Below are positions 46,592 to 56,847 of a stretch of DNA of 64,000 nucleotides, in pieces. This DNA comes from Bdellovibrionales bacterium RIFOXYD12_FULL_39_22. GTDB taxonomy: Bacteria; Bdellovibrionota; Bacteriovoracia; Bacteriovoracales; Bacteriovoracaceae. The notes beneath the pieces are model-generated. The model ran no database searches, was not told the DNA's origin, and saw only the letters and a list, made by a program, of their open reading frames with translations. Location: the NCBI GenBank assembly GCA_001770205.1, contig MEQL01000039.1:260787-324786 (forward strand), in the 5' to 3' direction. A program made the position numbers and the translations under genes. Every line of letters begins with the position of its first letter. Position 1 is the stretch's first letter.

Positions 46592-48124
46592 ATGAGTAGT
46601 CTTAAACAACGTAACGCCAAATATATTGTTGCCATTGATCAAGGAACAACTGGAACTACTGTCGCTTTAGTCTCTGCAAGCAGTTTTAAATTTATCGACA
46701 AAGTCACCAACGAATTCCCTCAAATATATCCGGCACCTGGACGAGTAGAACATAATCTTAACGATATTTGGAAAAGTGTCACCAAGGGAATAACTAAAAT
46801 TATTTCCAAAAATAAAATTAACGCCAAAAACATAATGGCCATCGGAATAACCAATCAACGAGAGACGGTTTGCGCTTTCGACTCAAAGGGAACACCTCTG
46901 GCCAACGCAATCGTTTGGCAAGATCGAAGAACCGCAGACTTTTGTAACAACATAAATCAAACCAATCCGGCCCTGGCCGCGCGTTTGAAAGAATTAACTG
47001 GACTTCCCTTGGATCCATATTTTTCTGCCTCCAAAATCAAATGGTTGATAGAAAACAATGCGAAGGTGCAAAAAATACAAAAAACAGGAAATAATAAAAA
47101 CTTTCTGCATTTTGGAAATATTGACACCTATCTTCTCTATCAACTCTCTGGAGGGACGGCCTTTGCTACCGAGGCCTCCAACGCCTCTCGAACCATGTTG
47201 ATGAACTTGCGAAACTGCAAGTGGGATGATGAGTTGTTAAACTTTTTCAAAGTCGACAAAAATTTTCTCCCAGAAATAAAAAATTCTTTTGGCCTTTTTG
47301 GGCACACAAAAAAACTAAAAATTCTTCCAGACGGAATTCCTATCGCGGGAATTCTAGGTGATCAGCAAGCTGCTCTTTTTGGACAAGCAGGTTTTTCTGC
47401 TGGCGACCTGAAATGCACTTACGGTACCGGGGCCTTTTTACTTCTTAACTGTGGTACCAATATTGTTAATTCTAACAAGGGCCTCCTTTCTACTGTTGCA
47501 TTTTTAAAAGATGGTGTTGCCCATTATGCGTTAGAAGGAAGTTGTTACATTGCTGGCGCGGCCGTTCAGTGGATACGAGATAATTTGAAGTTAATTAAAA
47601 AATCTTCCGAGATAGAAAACCTTGCTAAAAAAGTTCGCGACTTATCCCAACTTGAACATCTACTATTTTTACCTTTCTTTACAGGCATTGGCTCTCCTTA
47701 TTGGAACGCTTCTGCCAAAGGTGCAATTTTAGGAATAACGCGCGATACAAGGCCAGAGCATTTAGCGCGTGCAACGCTAGATGGAATAGCACTCTCTGTT
47801 AATGATTTAATTCAGGCGATTCGCCAGGAAATCTCCAGCGGAGTTATCACTCTTAGTGTAGATGGTGGCGCCGCTGCAAATAATTTATTAATGGAAATTC
47901 AAGCAACTGTTTCTGGCCTAAAAATTATTCGTCCAAAGATTATAGAAACGACGGCCTATGGTGCTGCGCTAGCGGCGGCCATAGGCGTTGGCATTTTCTC
48001 CATGGAAGAGATCAGATCACTCTGGAGTAAAGAGCGAGAATTTATAGCAAATGATAGCTGGGATGTTTATTATCGAAAGAAAAAAGAACGCTGGAGTAAA
48101 ATAATTCAAAGTGGTCTATTGTGA
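46592..48124 (+). CDS. glpK: glycerol kinase
   Basis: This 510-residue FGGY kinase has the phosphate-binding opening [37 protein letters not shown], the ATP-binding [15 protein letters not shown] and the C-terminal [18 protein letters not shown]. It phosphorylates glycerol to glycerol-3-phosphate in the cytoplasm. Length is usual for GlpK. Its stop overlaps the GTG of the following chemoreceptor-like gene by 4 nt, which is an unusual coupling. No glpF or glpD is in view. Confidence 0.94.
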   Translation: MSSLKQRNAKYIVAIDQGTTGTTVALVSASSFKFIDKVTNEFPQIYPAPGRVEHNLNDIWKSVTKGITKIISKNKINAKNIMAIGITNQRETVCAFDSKGTPLANAIVWQDRRTADFCNNINQTNPALAARLKELTGLPLDPYFSASKIKWLIENNAKVQKIQKTGNNKNFLHFGNIDTYLLYQLSGGTAFATEASNASRTMLMNLRNCKWDDELLNFFKVDKNFLPEIKNSFGLFGHTKKLKILPDGIPIAGILGDQQAALFGQAGFSAGDLKCTYGTGAFLLLNCGTNIVNSNKGLLSTVAFLKDGVAHYALEGSCYIAGAAVQWIRDNLKLIKKSSEIENLAKKVRDLSQLEHLLFLPFFTGIGSPYWNASAKGAILGITRDTRPEHLARATLDGIALSVNDLIQAIRQEISSGVITLSVDGGAAANNLLMEIQATVSGLKIIRPKIIETTAYGAALAAAIGVGIFSMEEIRSLWSKEREFIANDSWDVYYRKKKERWSKIIQSGLL

Positions 48125-49083
48125 TTGTTGATTTTTTTAATAAACTCACTTTTTCGCGTAAATTCTTTGTGGCCGGATTTATCTTCGGAATGGCCTTTCC
48201 AATAATGGCGCTAGGTATTCGCTATATTCAAAATGATTTTGCTGAAATGATTGCCGCTCTTATGTCTGATCCTTTAATGTGGATTATTGCTTCTGCGCCA
48301 ATGATCCTGGGATTAACCGGAACTTTGATTGCAGACATTATGATTAAAATTTTTCATGAGCATTTTTCTTCCATGGTCTCTATCTCTGGACAACTAAATG
48401 GTGCAATAACTTCCTTTGTTTCCGAGCGGGAATTAAAATATGGTGCCGTAGAAAACAGTGCCCAAGCGATGGCCAACATAAATAGTAAAGTAGAAATTGC
48501 TGCCCAAAGCGCTGCTCGTACTTACAACATTGCCGCTGCTGCCGTCAAAGAATCTAAATCAGGCATAGAGGCATCTCACGCCATAGAATTATCGATGCAG
48601 GAAATCCTAGATTTCTCTAAGCAAATTGTTTCAATTATCAATCTCATTGACACTATTGCCTTTCAAACTAACATCTTGGCCATCAATGCCGCCATTGAAT
48701 CAGCTCGCGCAGGCGATCATGGAAAAGGATTTGCTGTTGTGGCCATGGAAATTCGTGATCTCGCGCAGAAATCTTCCAAATCTGCCAATCAAATTCAGAC
48801 CATTGTCAAAACAACTGAGCGAAAGGTTATAGAAAACAACGAGCTGGTTGTAAATCACCATAATAACCTCAAGGCCATTAACACAAAAATTCTGGATTTA
48901 ACGAAAGATGTGGAAAACATTTCACAAATGAACAGCGATCTGCGAGAGCATATAAATGAGGCCAACCACGAAATGTCATCCATGGTACGAGGCAACGATC
49001 GAGATATCGAAAATATTGAACGCGTAAAAGAAATTTCTGAAAAAATAGTTAATGCCGCCAACTCATTAGATAAAATAAATTAA
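48121..49083 (+). CDS. short methyl-accepting chemotaxis-type protein
   Basis: This 320-residue protein has a GTG start overlapping the glpK stop. Two membrane spans (about residues 14-32 and 50-72) are followed directly by a coiled coil with a receptor tip, [40 protein letters not shown] in outline (near residues 180-215). No periplasmic sensor domain exists between the spans (only about 17 residues), so it probably senses membrane state or relies on a partner. Translation coupling to glpK suggests a link between glycerol use and taxis; this is inference. Confidence 0.85.
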   Translation: MIVDFFNKLTFSRKFFVAGFIFGMAFPIMALGIRYIQNDFAEMIAALMSDPLMWIIASAPMILGLTGTLIADIMIKIFHEHFSSMVSISGQLNGAITSFVSERELKYGAVENSAQAMANINSKVEIAAQSAARTYNIAAAAVKESKSGIEASHAIELSMQEILDFSKQIVSIINLIDTIAFQTNILAINAAIESARAGDHGKGFAVVAMEIRDLAQKSSKSANQIQTIVKTTERKVIENNELVVNHHNNLKAINTKILDLTKDVENISQMNSDLREHINEANHEMSSMVRGNDRDIENIERVKEISEKIVNAANSLDKIN

Positions 49084-49132
49084 CTTAGAAAAGAAGCAAG
49101 CGATAAAACAAGATGCCTTATCTTTGGTCTAA

Positions 49133-50809
49133 TTATTTATAGATTTCTTCCGCCGTTATTCCCGCTAGATCGGCCGCGATAATTTCGGCCAATGATAAAA
49201 TTAACTCCGGCCGTTTAAAATTATTTATTACCTGGGGAGCGCTCGCATTAAAGTAATCAAATGTTATTCCCCAATGATGTGTTCCTAAAACACCTAAAAA
49301 AGTTGCATCATACTTTGGCTGCTTTGGATTTAATACCATTGAAAGTTCTGGCCAAAATCGAGTTCGCTGCATTGAAAGCTGAGAATCGTTTAGTGCTAGG
49401 CCACTTCCTTTTTGTATTATTTGAAATTGCCCTTGCAGCATTTCAAAATCCAAGCTCTCTAGGTCCATTCCGGCCAGAGAGTCTTGAAAAAACTCTTTAT
49501 CTATCTCAATATCACCAGAAACTCCCGAGATGTTATAGTAGCGAATATTATTGCTAGGTAAAATATGTTCGCGATGCCAATTTTCCATATACTCCGTTGT
49601 CAACTCGTTTACTCCTGCGATCACTGCAGTTCCAAATTTTTTTAATTTTTTCATGTTTTGATAATGAAACACTCCCAAATCAAGTGCCTTAAATTCTACC
49701 AGGGCCAGGCGCATTACTAATTTCATTAAAGAAACAATACTGGCCTTGGGAGCTGAAGTTTTTATTCCTTCCTCTGTTTCAGACATAACATCTTTTATAA
49801 ACGCCAAAATGTTTTTTTTGTTTTGATAGTATCCCTTAAAAAAGTTAAGTGGATTTTTTGCCTCTGTCTCAAGATTATTTATCAACTCTTCGAAGGCCTT
49901 AAATTGGCGGCCCAGAGGAGGAATATCTTTTTTCGGGGCATCCGCTAAAACGATATCGGCCAATTCTGATCCCCACACCGTTCCGGAATATGAAACAACT
50001 GCTTTTAATTTTTTAAGCAGTGGCGAGTTGGCGGCCTGAAGTTGCGCTGAAACTTCCATGGCCACAGGAGATCCTTGTGAGTAACCAATAATTATAAAAT
50101 CGTAATCTTTACCTTCATTTGTTTCCACCAATTTAATGAATTTTTCTATTCTTCTTATCGCTATTGCCGCTCTGTCGGCAGTCGGCCCAAACGTTTCTAG
50201 CGACAGAAACTGAGGAAAGAAATATACAAATTTAACTAGCGCCTCGCCATCCTCATCATCAATGCTAGAAGCAAGCAGTAATTCCTCTAGGTTTTCTTCA
50301 ACCACCTCGTTTGATCTCATTCTAAAAACTGGATCTTTAAGTCTTTTGCCATTTTGTTTTTTATAATTTTTATAATACTGCCTAGCTTCTTGGGCAAAAG
50401 AACTTTTCTCATTTCTTAAAATTTCTGTAAATACTGCATTGTCCGTTAAGATCTCACCCACAATTCCCGGGATAAAAAAGTAAATTATTTTTTTACCTTT
50501 TACCGCACTTTTTAACACTTCATCATTAACTGGCCGAAACGGTGTATCTTTTGAAAGTTGATAGAGATCGCTAACAGAATATTGCTTATACTGCTCGGTT
50601 AGCTTTTCAATAAATTTTTGTTCGTTGCTTTCTTCCATTGGTAACATTAACGCTTCAGGAACTTTTAGTACAAGGCGAGCCAAGTCGGCATCTGGATATT
50701 TCTGCGCAACATTATGAGCAAAAATATTTCTAAACTCTGCTTCTTCCATTTGTGCAAAAAGATTTAAGGACACCAGAAGCAGCCAGATGCTTATTGTTGA
50801 AATTTTCAT
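49133..50809 (-). CDS. exported alpha/beta-hydrolase (lipase-like)
   Basis: The start at 50809 is chosen because GGAG lies 8 nt upstream and it opens a signal peptide (MKISTISIWLLLVSLNLFAQ); an upstream in-frame start would bury it. The mature protein of about 540 residues has the nucleophile elbow IIIGYSQGSPVAMEVS (G-x-S-x-G) and a downstream LGTHHWGITFDYF that could hold the catalytic His. It therefore looks like a periplasmic or secreted esterase or lipase. The family beyond the fold is not recognised. It is a single gene, convergent with the chemoreceptor gene. Confidence 0.65.
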   Translation of the reverse strand: MKISTISIWLLLVSLNLFAQMEEAEFRNIFAHNVAQKYPDADLARLVLKVPEALMLPMEESNEQKFIEKLTEQYKQYSVSDLYQLSKDTPFRPVNDEVLKSAVKGKKIIYFFIPGIVGEILTDNAVFTEILRNEKSSFAQEARQYYKNYKKQNGKRLKDPVFRMRSNEVVEENLEELLLASSIDDEDGEALVKFVYFFPQFLSLETFGPTADRAAIAIRRIEKFIKLVETNEGKDYDFIIIGYSQGSPVAMEVSAQLQAANSPLLKKLKAVVSYSGTVWGSELADIVLADAPKKDIPPLGRQFKAFEELINNLETEAKNPLNFFKGYYQNKKNILAFIKDVMSETEEGIKTSAPKASIVSLMKLVMRLALVEFKALDLGVFHYQNMKKLKKFGTAVIAGVNELTTEYMENWHREHILPSNNIRYYNISGVSGDIEIDKEFFQDSLAGMDLESLDFEMLQGQFQIIQKGSGLALNDSQLSMQRTRFWPELSMVLNPKQPKYDATFLGVLGTHHWGITFDYFNASAPQVINNFKRPELILSLAEIIAADLAGITAEEIYK

Positions 50810-51125
50810 GGCAAATTCTCCTTGTTGATGGCATTTAAATCTATAACGACTGCTACTTCTGTGCCAATTTAGCACACCGCCATCTCCAAAGATTCAACAG
50901 GTTCTTCAACATCACTAATGACTGTTTGTATATCAATCGGGCCATTGTAAAAAAAATTTACGGCCTGAAATTAATATTTTGTAAGAATTTCAAAAATCTA
51001 TTTTCGATTTAAAATTTCGACTAACATCTAAGTATTAATAATCGAGCCTAGAACTCAAGTGAAGAATAAAAACAACAGTTCTGGGACAATATCGGACAAT
51101 ATCCAATATCTCAAAAGGAGAATTT
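50810..51125. other. 316-bp divergent intergenic region with 10-bp tandem repeat
   Basis: GGACAATATC occurs twice in tandem (51084-51093, 51094-51103) and is followed by CAATATC (51104-51110), just before the AAGGAG of the exported-protein gene. This could be an operator. Otherwise the region is AT-rich with nothing recognised. Confidence 0.4.
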
Positions 51126-52076
51126 ATGAAAAAAACATTAATGATCTTAGCTTTATTTCACTTCGGGGTAGGTCAATCTTCAGAAATTCTAGCAGAAAAA
51201 GTAACACTGGTTGAAGATCTTTTTCGTTACTATGATCAGCAGGATGATAGAATCCAATTAGTTGGAGTCAATACAAAAAATCATTCTGATTGCTACCTCC
51301 AAATAGATAGATCGAATGACGGTTTTCCTCGTTATCATTTAAATCAATCGACTATTGACCCATCTGGGTTAGAAATTTCATTGCGTTCTAGCGCCATGTA
51401 TTCTGATGATTTAGAAGAAAACCAGAGTAATTATGCAAAGTTTTATGACAGCGACCTAATTCCAGCTTTTTGGGGAAATAGGGATATTGCAGAATTATCA
51501 AAAGATGGAGACATTCTTACTACAATTTTTCAGCATAAACCAACGTGGGGGCTGGGGAAGAATGAAAAGACAACCTGTGAGTTTAACTTAGTAGAAAATG
51601 TCTCATTACAACCAATTCCTGAGGGCTGTAAGGAGACTGCATATAAGAAAATTATCGCTGAATGCACATTTGTTGAAAATATTGGAACCCCATTTTTCCC
51701 GATTGTTTCCGGTAAACTAGATCTTGTAGAGCATACGAGAACCCGTTGCTCTCCGGGAAAAGAGACTGTTGAGCTTTATGGCCATTCAGTTGATAATTCT
51801 CAATATAGCTACAAAAAAGATGGGAAAATAAAGAAGGAGACAGGATACTTGAATGTTGACCTTGAAATTTTCAGTAACAGGATTTACTCGAATTCAGTTA
51901 TTTCAACCCACACCCAAACAACGGGAGGAAATTCTGGGATAAATAAGTTTGAATACGATAGAAGGACAAAAGAGCTTGACGTCTTTTTTTACTACCTCTC
52001 ATCTGATTTTTCAGTAGTCATGCGAAAGGCCTTTGAAGCAAAGTTTAAATGTGAAGAAACTCATCCCAATAACTAG
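51126..52076 (+). CDS. exported protein of unknown function
   Basis: This 316-residue protein has a signal peptide (MKKTLMILALFHFGVGQSS) and six cysteines in the mature part (SDCYLQ, TTCEFN, EGCKE, AECTF, TRCSPG, FKCEE), consistent with three disulfides outside the cytoplasm. It is mostly polar and probably beta-rich. The start has AAGGAG 6 nt upstream. I do not recognise it. GGCC occurs only twice in about 950 bp, against some 15 per kb in core genes, so it looks horizontally acquired. A hairpin containing AACGTGGCGGA follows its stop. Confidence 0.65.
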   Translation: MKKTLMILALFHFGVGQSSEILAEKVTLVEDLFRYYDQQDDRIQLVGVNTKNHSDCYLQIDRSNDGFPRYHLNQSTIDPSGLEISLRSSAMYSDDLEENQSNYAKFYDSDLIPAFWGNRDIAELSKDGDILTTIFQHKPTWGLGKNEKTTCEFNLVENVSLQPIPEGCKETAYKKIIAECTFVENIGTPFFPIVSGKLDLVEHTRTRCSPGKETVELYGHSVDNSQYSYKKDGKIKKETGYLNVDLEIFSNRIYSNSVISTHTQTTGGNSGINKFEYDRRTKELDVFFYYLSSDFSVVMRKAFEAKFKCEETHPNN

Positions 52077-52143
52077 AAACGTGATCTCAATAGATGAATG
52101 GCAACGTGGCGGATACAAACAGTTTTCCGCCACGTTATAGTTA
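52070..52143. other. nested inverted repeat after the exported-protein gene
   Basis: AACGTGGCGGA (52103-52113) pairs perfectly with TCCGCCACGTT (52126-52136), and an outer TAACTA (52070-52075) pairs with TAGTTA (52138-52143). There is no T-run. It may end transcription or belong to a repeated element, since AACGT...GGCGGATA also occurs at 4402-4416. Confidence 0.5.
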
Positions 52144-52368
52144 CGAAAATGGTGCCACGCTTCTTCTAGAAAAAATTGATTAGCAATTCTTTAGTGTGAT
52201 TGGAATAAAAACTCTCTCAAATTACAATTCGATCTTCAGATCTACGCATTGTAAATCAGACAATCGACAACCGGCGCTGTCAATTGTATAAAAGAGGAAT
52301 AATCGCTTTTAAAATACGTGCTGGTTGAGTGTGGCCAAAAGGGACACAGAATTCCACTTGGTAGAATT

Positions 52369-54423
52369 CTAAAGATTATTATCCACCTCGTAGATGCCCA
52401 GTAGATTGTAAAAGAACATATTGCGATAGATGTATTTCACATACTGCTGTGTTTCTTGAAAAGGAATCAATTCTACGGTTATAAGTGGATCGTGATTTTT
52501 AAAAATGTTTTCTACCCAGTTGGCCAAACGTCGTTCTCCGGCGTTGTATGCCGCCAAGGTATATACTAAATTACCATCATACTTATTCATTAATTGCTTT
52601 AAATATTTAAGCCCCAATTGAATGTTTAGGTCTGGATTACTAATTAACTGGCCAGCAGTAACATTGCGCTTTAGTTGCTTGGCGGTATTTGGCATTATTT
52701 GCATTAGCCCGCGCGCTCCAACCATTGATTGTGCACGTGGATTAAAGGCCGACTCCTGCCTAATTAATGCTAGCACCATGGCCAAATTCATTTCCTTACC
52801 AAATTTCTTTATCTGCGAAACATATTGAAAAGGAAAAAGCATTCTAACCACTTCATCGTTAATGCCCAAAATATTATTGGAAAGCGATTTGTATATAACT
52901 TTAAAAGTTTGAAGAAATTGTTTTTTATCCGTTAATAATTTAGATAGATGCATCGTAATAAGTTTTTTTTGTTCGCTTGACGAAAGAGATTCTGCAATCT
53001 CTTTGTTCGCGAATAATTGTTCACCTTCTAGTTCTGCAACATCTTTGATTTCTAAATATGCCAACTGTTCATTGGCCAAATCACTCCACAAGGCCACACG
53101 TTTCATTGCATTTAAAAACATGGCCGTATAGTCGTTGCTAGTAAAACTGTACGCGATTCCCCGAGTCTTTATTTTATTGACCAAATTATCCCTGGTAATC
53201 GGATACCCCAGATCTTTTAACTCCTCTAGTGCCGTAACCGCATAGTACTCTAGTGGACTGTTTTGTACTAATTGAGAAAAAAGGTGCCGTGCCAAATATT
53301 TCTCACCATTTTTTTTAAAACAATAAGCAACCCAAAACTGTAATTTAGGATCGAGCGAAGCAAAGCGATCGATAAAACCATATTTTTCAATGGCCTTCTG
53401 GGCCAAGTCGAATTTTCGCTGCAAAATACTTAGCCATAAAATTTGGAACTGGGACTCCATCTTATCTTCTGGCGTTTCAGAAATCTTTAAAGCAAATTGG
53501 AAAATCGCTAACGCCCGCTCATAGGAGAACGTAGCGATGGCCGGGCCAATATTTAGAAACGTTTTGCAGGCCATTGTCGCTGAAATATAGTCTTTGTTTT
53601 GATTATAATAACTGAGAAGATGATCGCTATACGTTTTGGCCAAATCCCTATCTTCATTTTTTAAAGACTTTTTAAAGGCGTCATAGATGCCTTTAAACTG
53701 GGTTGTGTAGTAGTCTTTTGCCTCCTCATCTCCAATGCCTCGTCCTTGAATATAATTTTGTAACTCCTTAGAAATTTTTATATTATCTATAATGAAACTT
53801 TGCGGAGGATTGTTTTGTGTTATGTAATGATTGGCAACTATTTGCGAAATTGATTCATGAGCGGCCGGTCTTCTTTTTACGTTTAAAAGAAATTTTGAAA
53901 ACACCATGCGCTTGTTATTTTGCAAGTAAGTTGGAAGATACTCTTCTAAATACGCAATATCTTCGGCACTAAATTCTTTGACACTTCCACTTATTTGCAA
54001 AAACTTCCAGTTGCAATATTCATGCAGTGCTAAATTTATACGGCCCAAAATGGCCGATAAAATTTTGCTCTCCGTAAAATTACTTTTCTTACAAGTCTGA
54101 TGAAACTTATTAATAGAATTTCCAATTTCACGAATCTCTTTTGCTAACAGCACCTGCGAAGAGAGAACGGAAAAGGCCGGGGCAAGCGGTAAAAGGCGAA
54201 CCAGTTCGTCGGTATTGTATGGAGTAATAATATTTTGTTTTAGATTTTTTAAAAGTTCTTGTAGATTCAGCGCAAAAAGACGTTCCTCTGCGGAGTAATT
54301 AAAAGAAAGACGATCCTCCAATCGCGGCAAGCTAGAAATCTTATTTTTTGATGGCGCAGGAATTGTTGCCGTGGCAGTCGCAGTAAAAAGAATTAAAAAA
54401 ATAATTTCTGATAACTTCCGCAG
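52369..54423 (-). CDS. soluble lytic murein transglycosylase, apparent CTG start
   Basis: The C-terminal SLT domain has the catalytic Glu in LALIRQESAFNPRAQS, then VGARGLMQIMPNTAKQL, LNIQLGLKYLKQLM and YTLAAYNAGERRLANW. The long helical N-terminal part is the superhelix typical of Slt70-like enzymes, which cleave glycan strands in the periplasm. From the first TTG (54330) the protein would be cytoplasmic. Extending 31 codons upstream gives a signal peptide (RKLSEIIFLILFTATATA) that begins at a CTG at 54423-54421, with a perfect AGGAGG 5 nt before it and an in-frame TGA just upstream. No ATG, GTG or TTG lies between. Confidence 0.88.
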   Translation of the reverse strand: MRKLSEIIFLILFTATATATIPAPSKNKISSLPRLEDRLSFNYSAEERLFALNLQELLKNLKQNIITPYNTDELVRLLPLAPAFSVLSSQVLLAKEIREIGNSINKFHQTCKKSNFTESKILSAILGRINLALHEYCNWKFLQISGSVKEFSAEDIAYLEEYLPTYLQNNKRMVFSKFLLNVKRRPAAHESISQIVANHYITQNNPPQSFIIDNIKISKELQNYIQGRGIGDEEAKDYYTTQFKGIYDAFKKSLKNEDRDLAKTYSDHLLSYYNQNKDYISATMACKTFLNIGPAIATFSYERALAIFQFALKISETPEDKMESQFQILWLSILQRKFDLAQKAIEKYGFIDRFASLDPKLQFWVAYCFKKNGEKYLARHLFSQLVQNSPLEYYAVTALEELKDLGYPITRDNLVNKIKTRGIAYSFTSNDYTAMFLNAMKRVALWSDLANEQLAYLEIKDVAELEGEQLFANKEIAESLSSSEQKKLITMHLSKLLTDKKQFLQTFKVIYKSLSNNILGINDEVVRMLFPFQYVSQIKKFGKEMNLAMVLALIRQESAFNPRAQSMVGARGLMQIMPNTAKQLKRNVTAGQLISNPDLNIQLGLKYLKQLMNKYDGNLVYTLAAYNAGERRLANWVENIFKNHDPLITVELIPFQETQQYVKYIYRNMFFYNLLGIYEVDNNL

Positions 54424-54473
54424 GTTGACCTCCTGTCAAAGTGCCCTATCTCTTCGTGACTGACCGGTTGCTT

Positions 54474-55103
54474 TTAACTCTCACTTTTTGTTTCTGCACT
54501 CGCTGCTTCGGGAAGGCCATCTTCTCGCTCCACGTCCTCTGTACTCATATAGCGATGCTGAATATCATCTAGCTTGTTGATAATTTCCGAAATCAACTCT
54601 CGCTTGTCACTGTCCATTGAAACAAGCAAATTTTGCAGATAACTATTTATCTCTGACAGATACATAAAATCACTTCGCTGCGCTTCTTGGATAGCATGAA
54701 AAGTTTCATTAAATTCTTCCGCTAGATCTGAGAAGTAGTCGCTTTTTCTAAAGGTAACATCTCGAATAACCTCGCCTTCTCGAATGGCCTGCATATGAAG
54801 TTTCAACTTGTGAATCGGCCCAGCAATTTTATGACTAAAAAGTATACAGATTATAAATACTAGTCCCGTAAACCCAATTTGCCATAGTGTCAGAATGATA
54901 ATCAAACTTTTTTTCTGTTCCTGCAGTGCAGTGGTAAGGGCCGGGTTATTGGCCAATACGTAATTAATAAATCCACTCATAATATCGTAAATGGTTAGTG
55001 GGTATATCATGCTAGAAATAAATAAAATTACGCAAACATAAAAACTAAATTTCAACTGAAAGCGCGGATTAATTAAATAGATTCGTCTTTTGTAATCTGC
55101 CAC
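54474..55103 (-). CDS. two-span membrane protein with HAMP-type linker
   Basis: This 209-residue protein has membrane spans at about residues 18-40 and 68-90, with an extracytoplasmic loop between them. A HAMP-like segment (FSHKIAGPIHKLKLHMQAIREGEVIRDVTFRKSDYFSDLAEEFN) and a coiled-coil helix end in an acidic tail. There is no kinase, cyclase or receptor output domain, so it may act as a partner for another signalling protein. It lies just downstream of a divergent promoter shared with the Mrp ATPase gene. Confidence 0.7.
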   Translation of the reverse strand: MADYKRRIYLINPRFQLKFSFYVCVILFISSMIYPLTIYDIMSGFINYVLANNPALTTALQEQKKSLIIILTLWQIGFTGLVFIICILFSHKIAGPIHKLKLHMQAIREGEVIRDVTFRKSDYFSDLAEEFNETFHAIQEAQRSDFMYLSEINSYLQNLLVSMDSDKRELISEIINKLDDIQHRYMSTEDVEREDGLPEAASAETKSES

Positions 55104-55232
55104 TAAATTTTCCTTTCAAAAAATGTTTGTATAACCAGAGCAAATGATAATAATCTACCCCCCTAAATGATATTATTATTTAACAACGGTATCCAGATAT
55201 TATTTTCTGCCGATTAAAAGAGGGTTTTGTTT

Positions 55233-56309
55233 ATGAATAATGATTTAAAATTGTCAGTTATTAATGTGAAAAATCCTTCCACTGGACAATCCCTGGTTGA
55301 TGAGGGGCGCTTAATTGATATCTACATTGATGACAGTGAAAACCTTAAAATTAACTATTTAAGCAGTGGATTAAAAATTGAAGACAAAAGAGTAATCGAA
55401 CAGGGCCTGATTGAGGCCGTAAAAGGGAAATTTCCCATCAAACAAATAATAGTCCAATCACAGACACAAACACAGGCCAATACACGTCCGCCCCAGGCCG
55501 CGACATCTGCTTCGATTGTTCAACAATCATCACCCTCAGATGGTACAAAAAAAATTGCCTCTGTGAAAAAAATAATTGCCGTCTCCTCTGGAAAAGGCGG
55601 AGTAGGAAAATCTACTCTCGCGGCCAACCTGGCCTTAGCAATCGCCAAGCAAGGCAAGCGAGTGGCCATTTTGGATGCTGACATTTATGGCCCCTCCATT
55701 CCTCTAATTATGGGGGTCGCAGATTTTGCACCAACTATCAATGACTTTAAAAAGATGATTCCGGCCAGACAACACAATATCGATATTATTAGCTTTGGTT
55801 TTTTTGTTTCCAAATACGATCCCGTCATCTGGCGCGGCCCCATGCTTACCAACGTTTTAAAGCAACTGGTTTTTGACGTGGAGTGGGGAGAACAAGATGT
55901 GTTGATTATTGATTTCCCTCCGGGAACAGGTGATGTCCAGCTTTCGTTGGCACAAAGTCTGGCCATCGATGGCGCGGTTATTGTGACCACTCCTCAGCAA
56001 GTGGCCATTCAAGATACTATCAAGGGAAAGAATATGTTTGAAAAAATGAAAATTCCCATTATTGGTATGGTAGAAAACATGGCCTATTTTATTTGCGATA
56101 AATGCTCTAAGGAACACTACATATTTGGAAAAGATAATGTAAAAAAAATCTGTCAAGAAGTTGGAATGAGATTTTTAGGATCAATTCCCCTTTATTCTCC
56201 CATTAGCATTTCCGCAGATCAAGGACATCCTCTTATGTTGATTGCTCACGAGGAAAATTCAGCGGCCTGGAAATCTTATATTCAAATTGCTAAGCAAATA
56301 GTGGACTGA
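55233..56309 (+). CDS. Mrp/ApbC-type iron-sulfur carrier P-loop ATPase
   Basis: This protein of about 358 residues has the deviant Walker A SSGKGGVGKSTLAANLALA (about 114-132), ILDADIYGPSIPLIMG, IDFPPGTGDVQLSL and a C-terminal CDKCSKEHYIFG with the CxxC that holds a bridging cluster. The N-terminal 110 residues are a shortened, low-complexity stand-in for the usual MIP18-like domain, with a Gln/Thr/Ala-rich linker. It carries Fe-S clusters to target proteins in the cytoplasm. ATG 55233 is preferred over the TTG six bases earlier because AGAGG is better spaced. The next gene begins 1 nt after its stop. Confidence 0.9.
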   Translation: MNNDLKLSVINVKNPSTGQSLVDEGRLIDIYIDDSENLKINYLSSGLKIEDKRVIEQGLIEAVKGKFPIKQIIVQSQTQTQANTRPPQAATSASIVQQSSPSDGTKKIASVKKIIAVSSGKGGVGKSTLAANLALAIAKQGKRVAILDADIYGPSIPLIMGVADFAPTINDFKKMIPARQHNIDIISFGFFVSKYDPVIWRGPMLTNVLKQLVFDVEWGEQDVLIIDFPPGTGDVQLSLAQSLAIDGAVIVTTPQQVAIQDTIKGKNMFEKMKIPIIGMVENMAYFICDKCSKEHYIFGKDNVKKICQEVGMRFLGSIPLYSPISISADQGHPLMLIAHEENSAAWKSYIQIAKQIVD

Positions 56310-56310
56310 C

Positions 56311-56832
56311 ATGTCTTTAATTTTGAAAATTGAAGAACAATCTTTCTATGCTTTTACCGGCCGCATAAATTTATTATTACCCGGAGGCCAACTCTTGGGC
56401 ACCATTTTACAAAAAGATGGCCTACTTGTTAATGCGACTTATCGTGGAGCAAATGGCCGCAATGCTCTTTATGCTTTAGTTATCAACGAACAATTTTCTG
56501 AAAAAAAAATTACCTTAGTGATCGAGCCAGAAATTATTCTCCAAGAACAAATTCTTTTTAAACTACCTTTTGCCCAATTTAAAAAGCTTTCAGAAAAACT
56601 AGCAGAAAAATATTATCCCTTCCATCGTCTCCGTCCACCGGCCTCGCTTCGATTATTTGCCTCCAATCAAAACTCTTCTTTAGAATTGGATAATGTTGAG
56701 GCAGAAATCCTTCGAATCCTCTCTTCACCAAAATCTGTAAGTGAAATTTATTCCCAGGTAATCTCTGATGAAATTGAAACGACCATCGCACTTGTCAATT
56801 TAAGAAAAAATGGGCTAATAAATCAGATCTAA
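56311..56832 (+). CDS. DUF4388-like protein with winged-helix-like C-terminus
   Basis: This 173-residue protein has a segment, TGRINLLLPGGQLLGTILQKDGLLVNATYRGANGRNALYALV, that resembles the DUF4388/PatA-type beta module found beside receivers and GTPases. The C-terminal 50 residues look like a small helix-turn-helix (AEILRILSSPKSVSEIYSQV, TTIALVNLRKNGLI). It is one base downstream of the Mrp gene and probably co-transcribed. The role is unknown. Confidence 0.5.
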   Translation: MSLILKIEEQSFYAFTGRINLLLPGGQLLGTILQKDGLLVNATYRGANGRNALYALVINEQFSEKKITLVIEPEIILQEQILFKLPFAQFKKLSEKLAEKYYPFHRLRPPASLRLFASNQNSSLELDNVEAEILRILSSPKSVSEIYSQVISDEIETTIALVNLRKNGLINQI

Positions 56833-56847
56833 CAACCAAGTGGCGGC

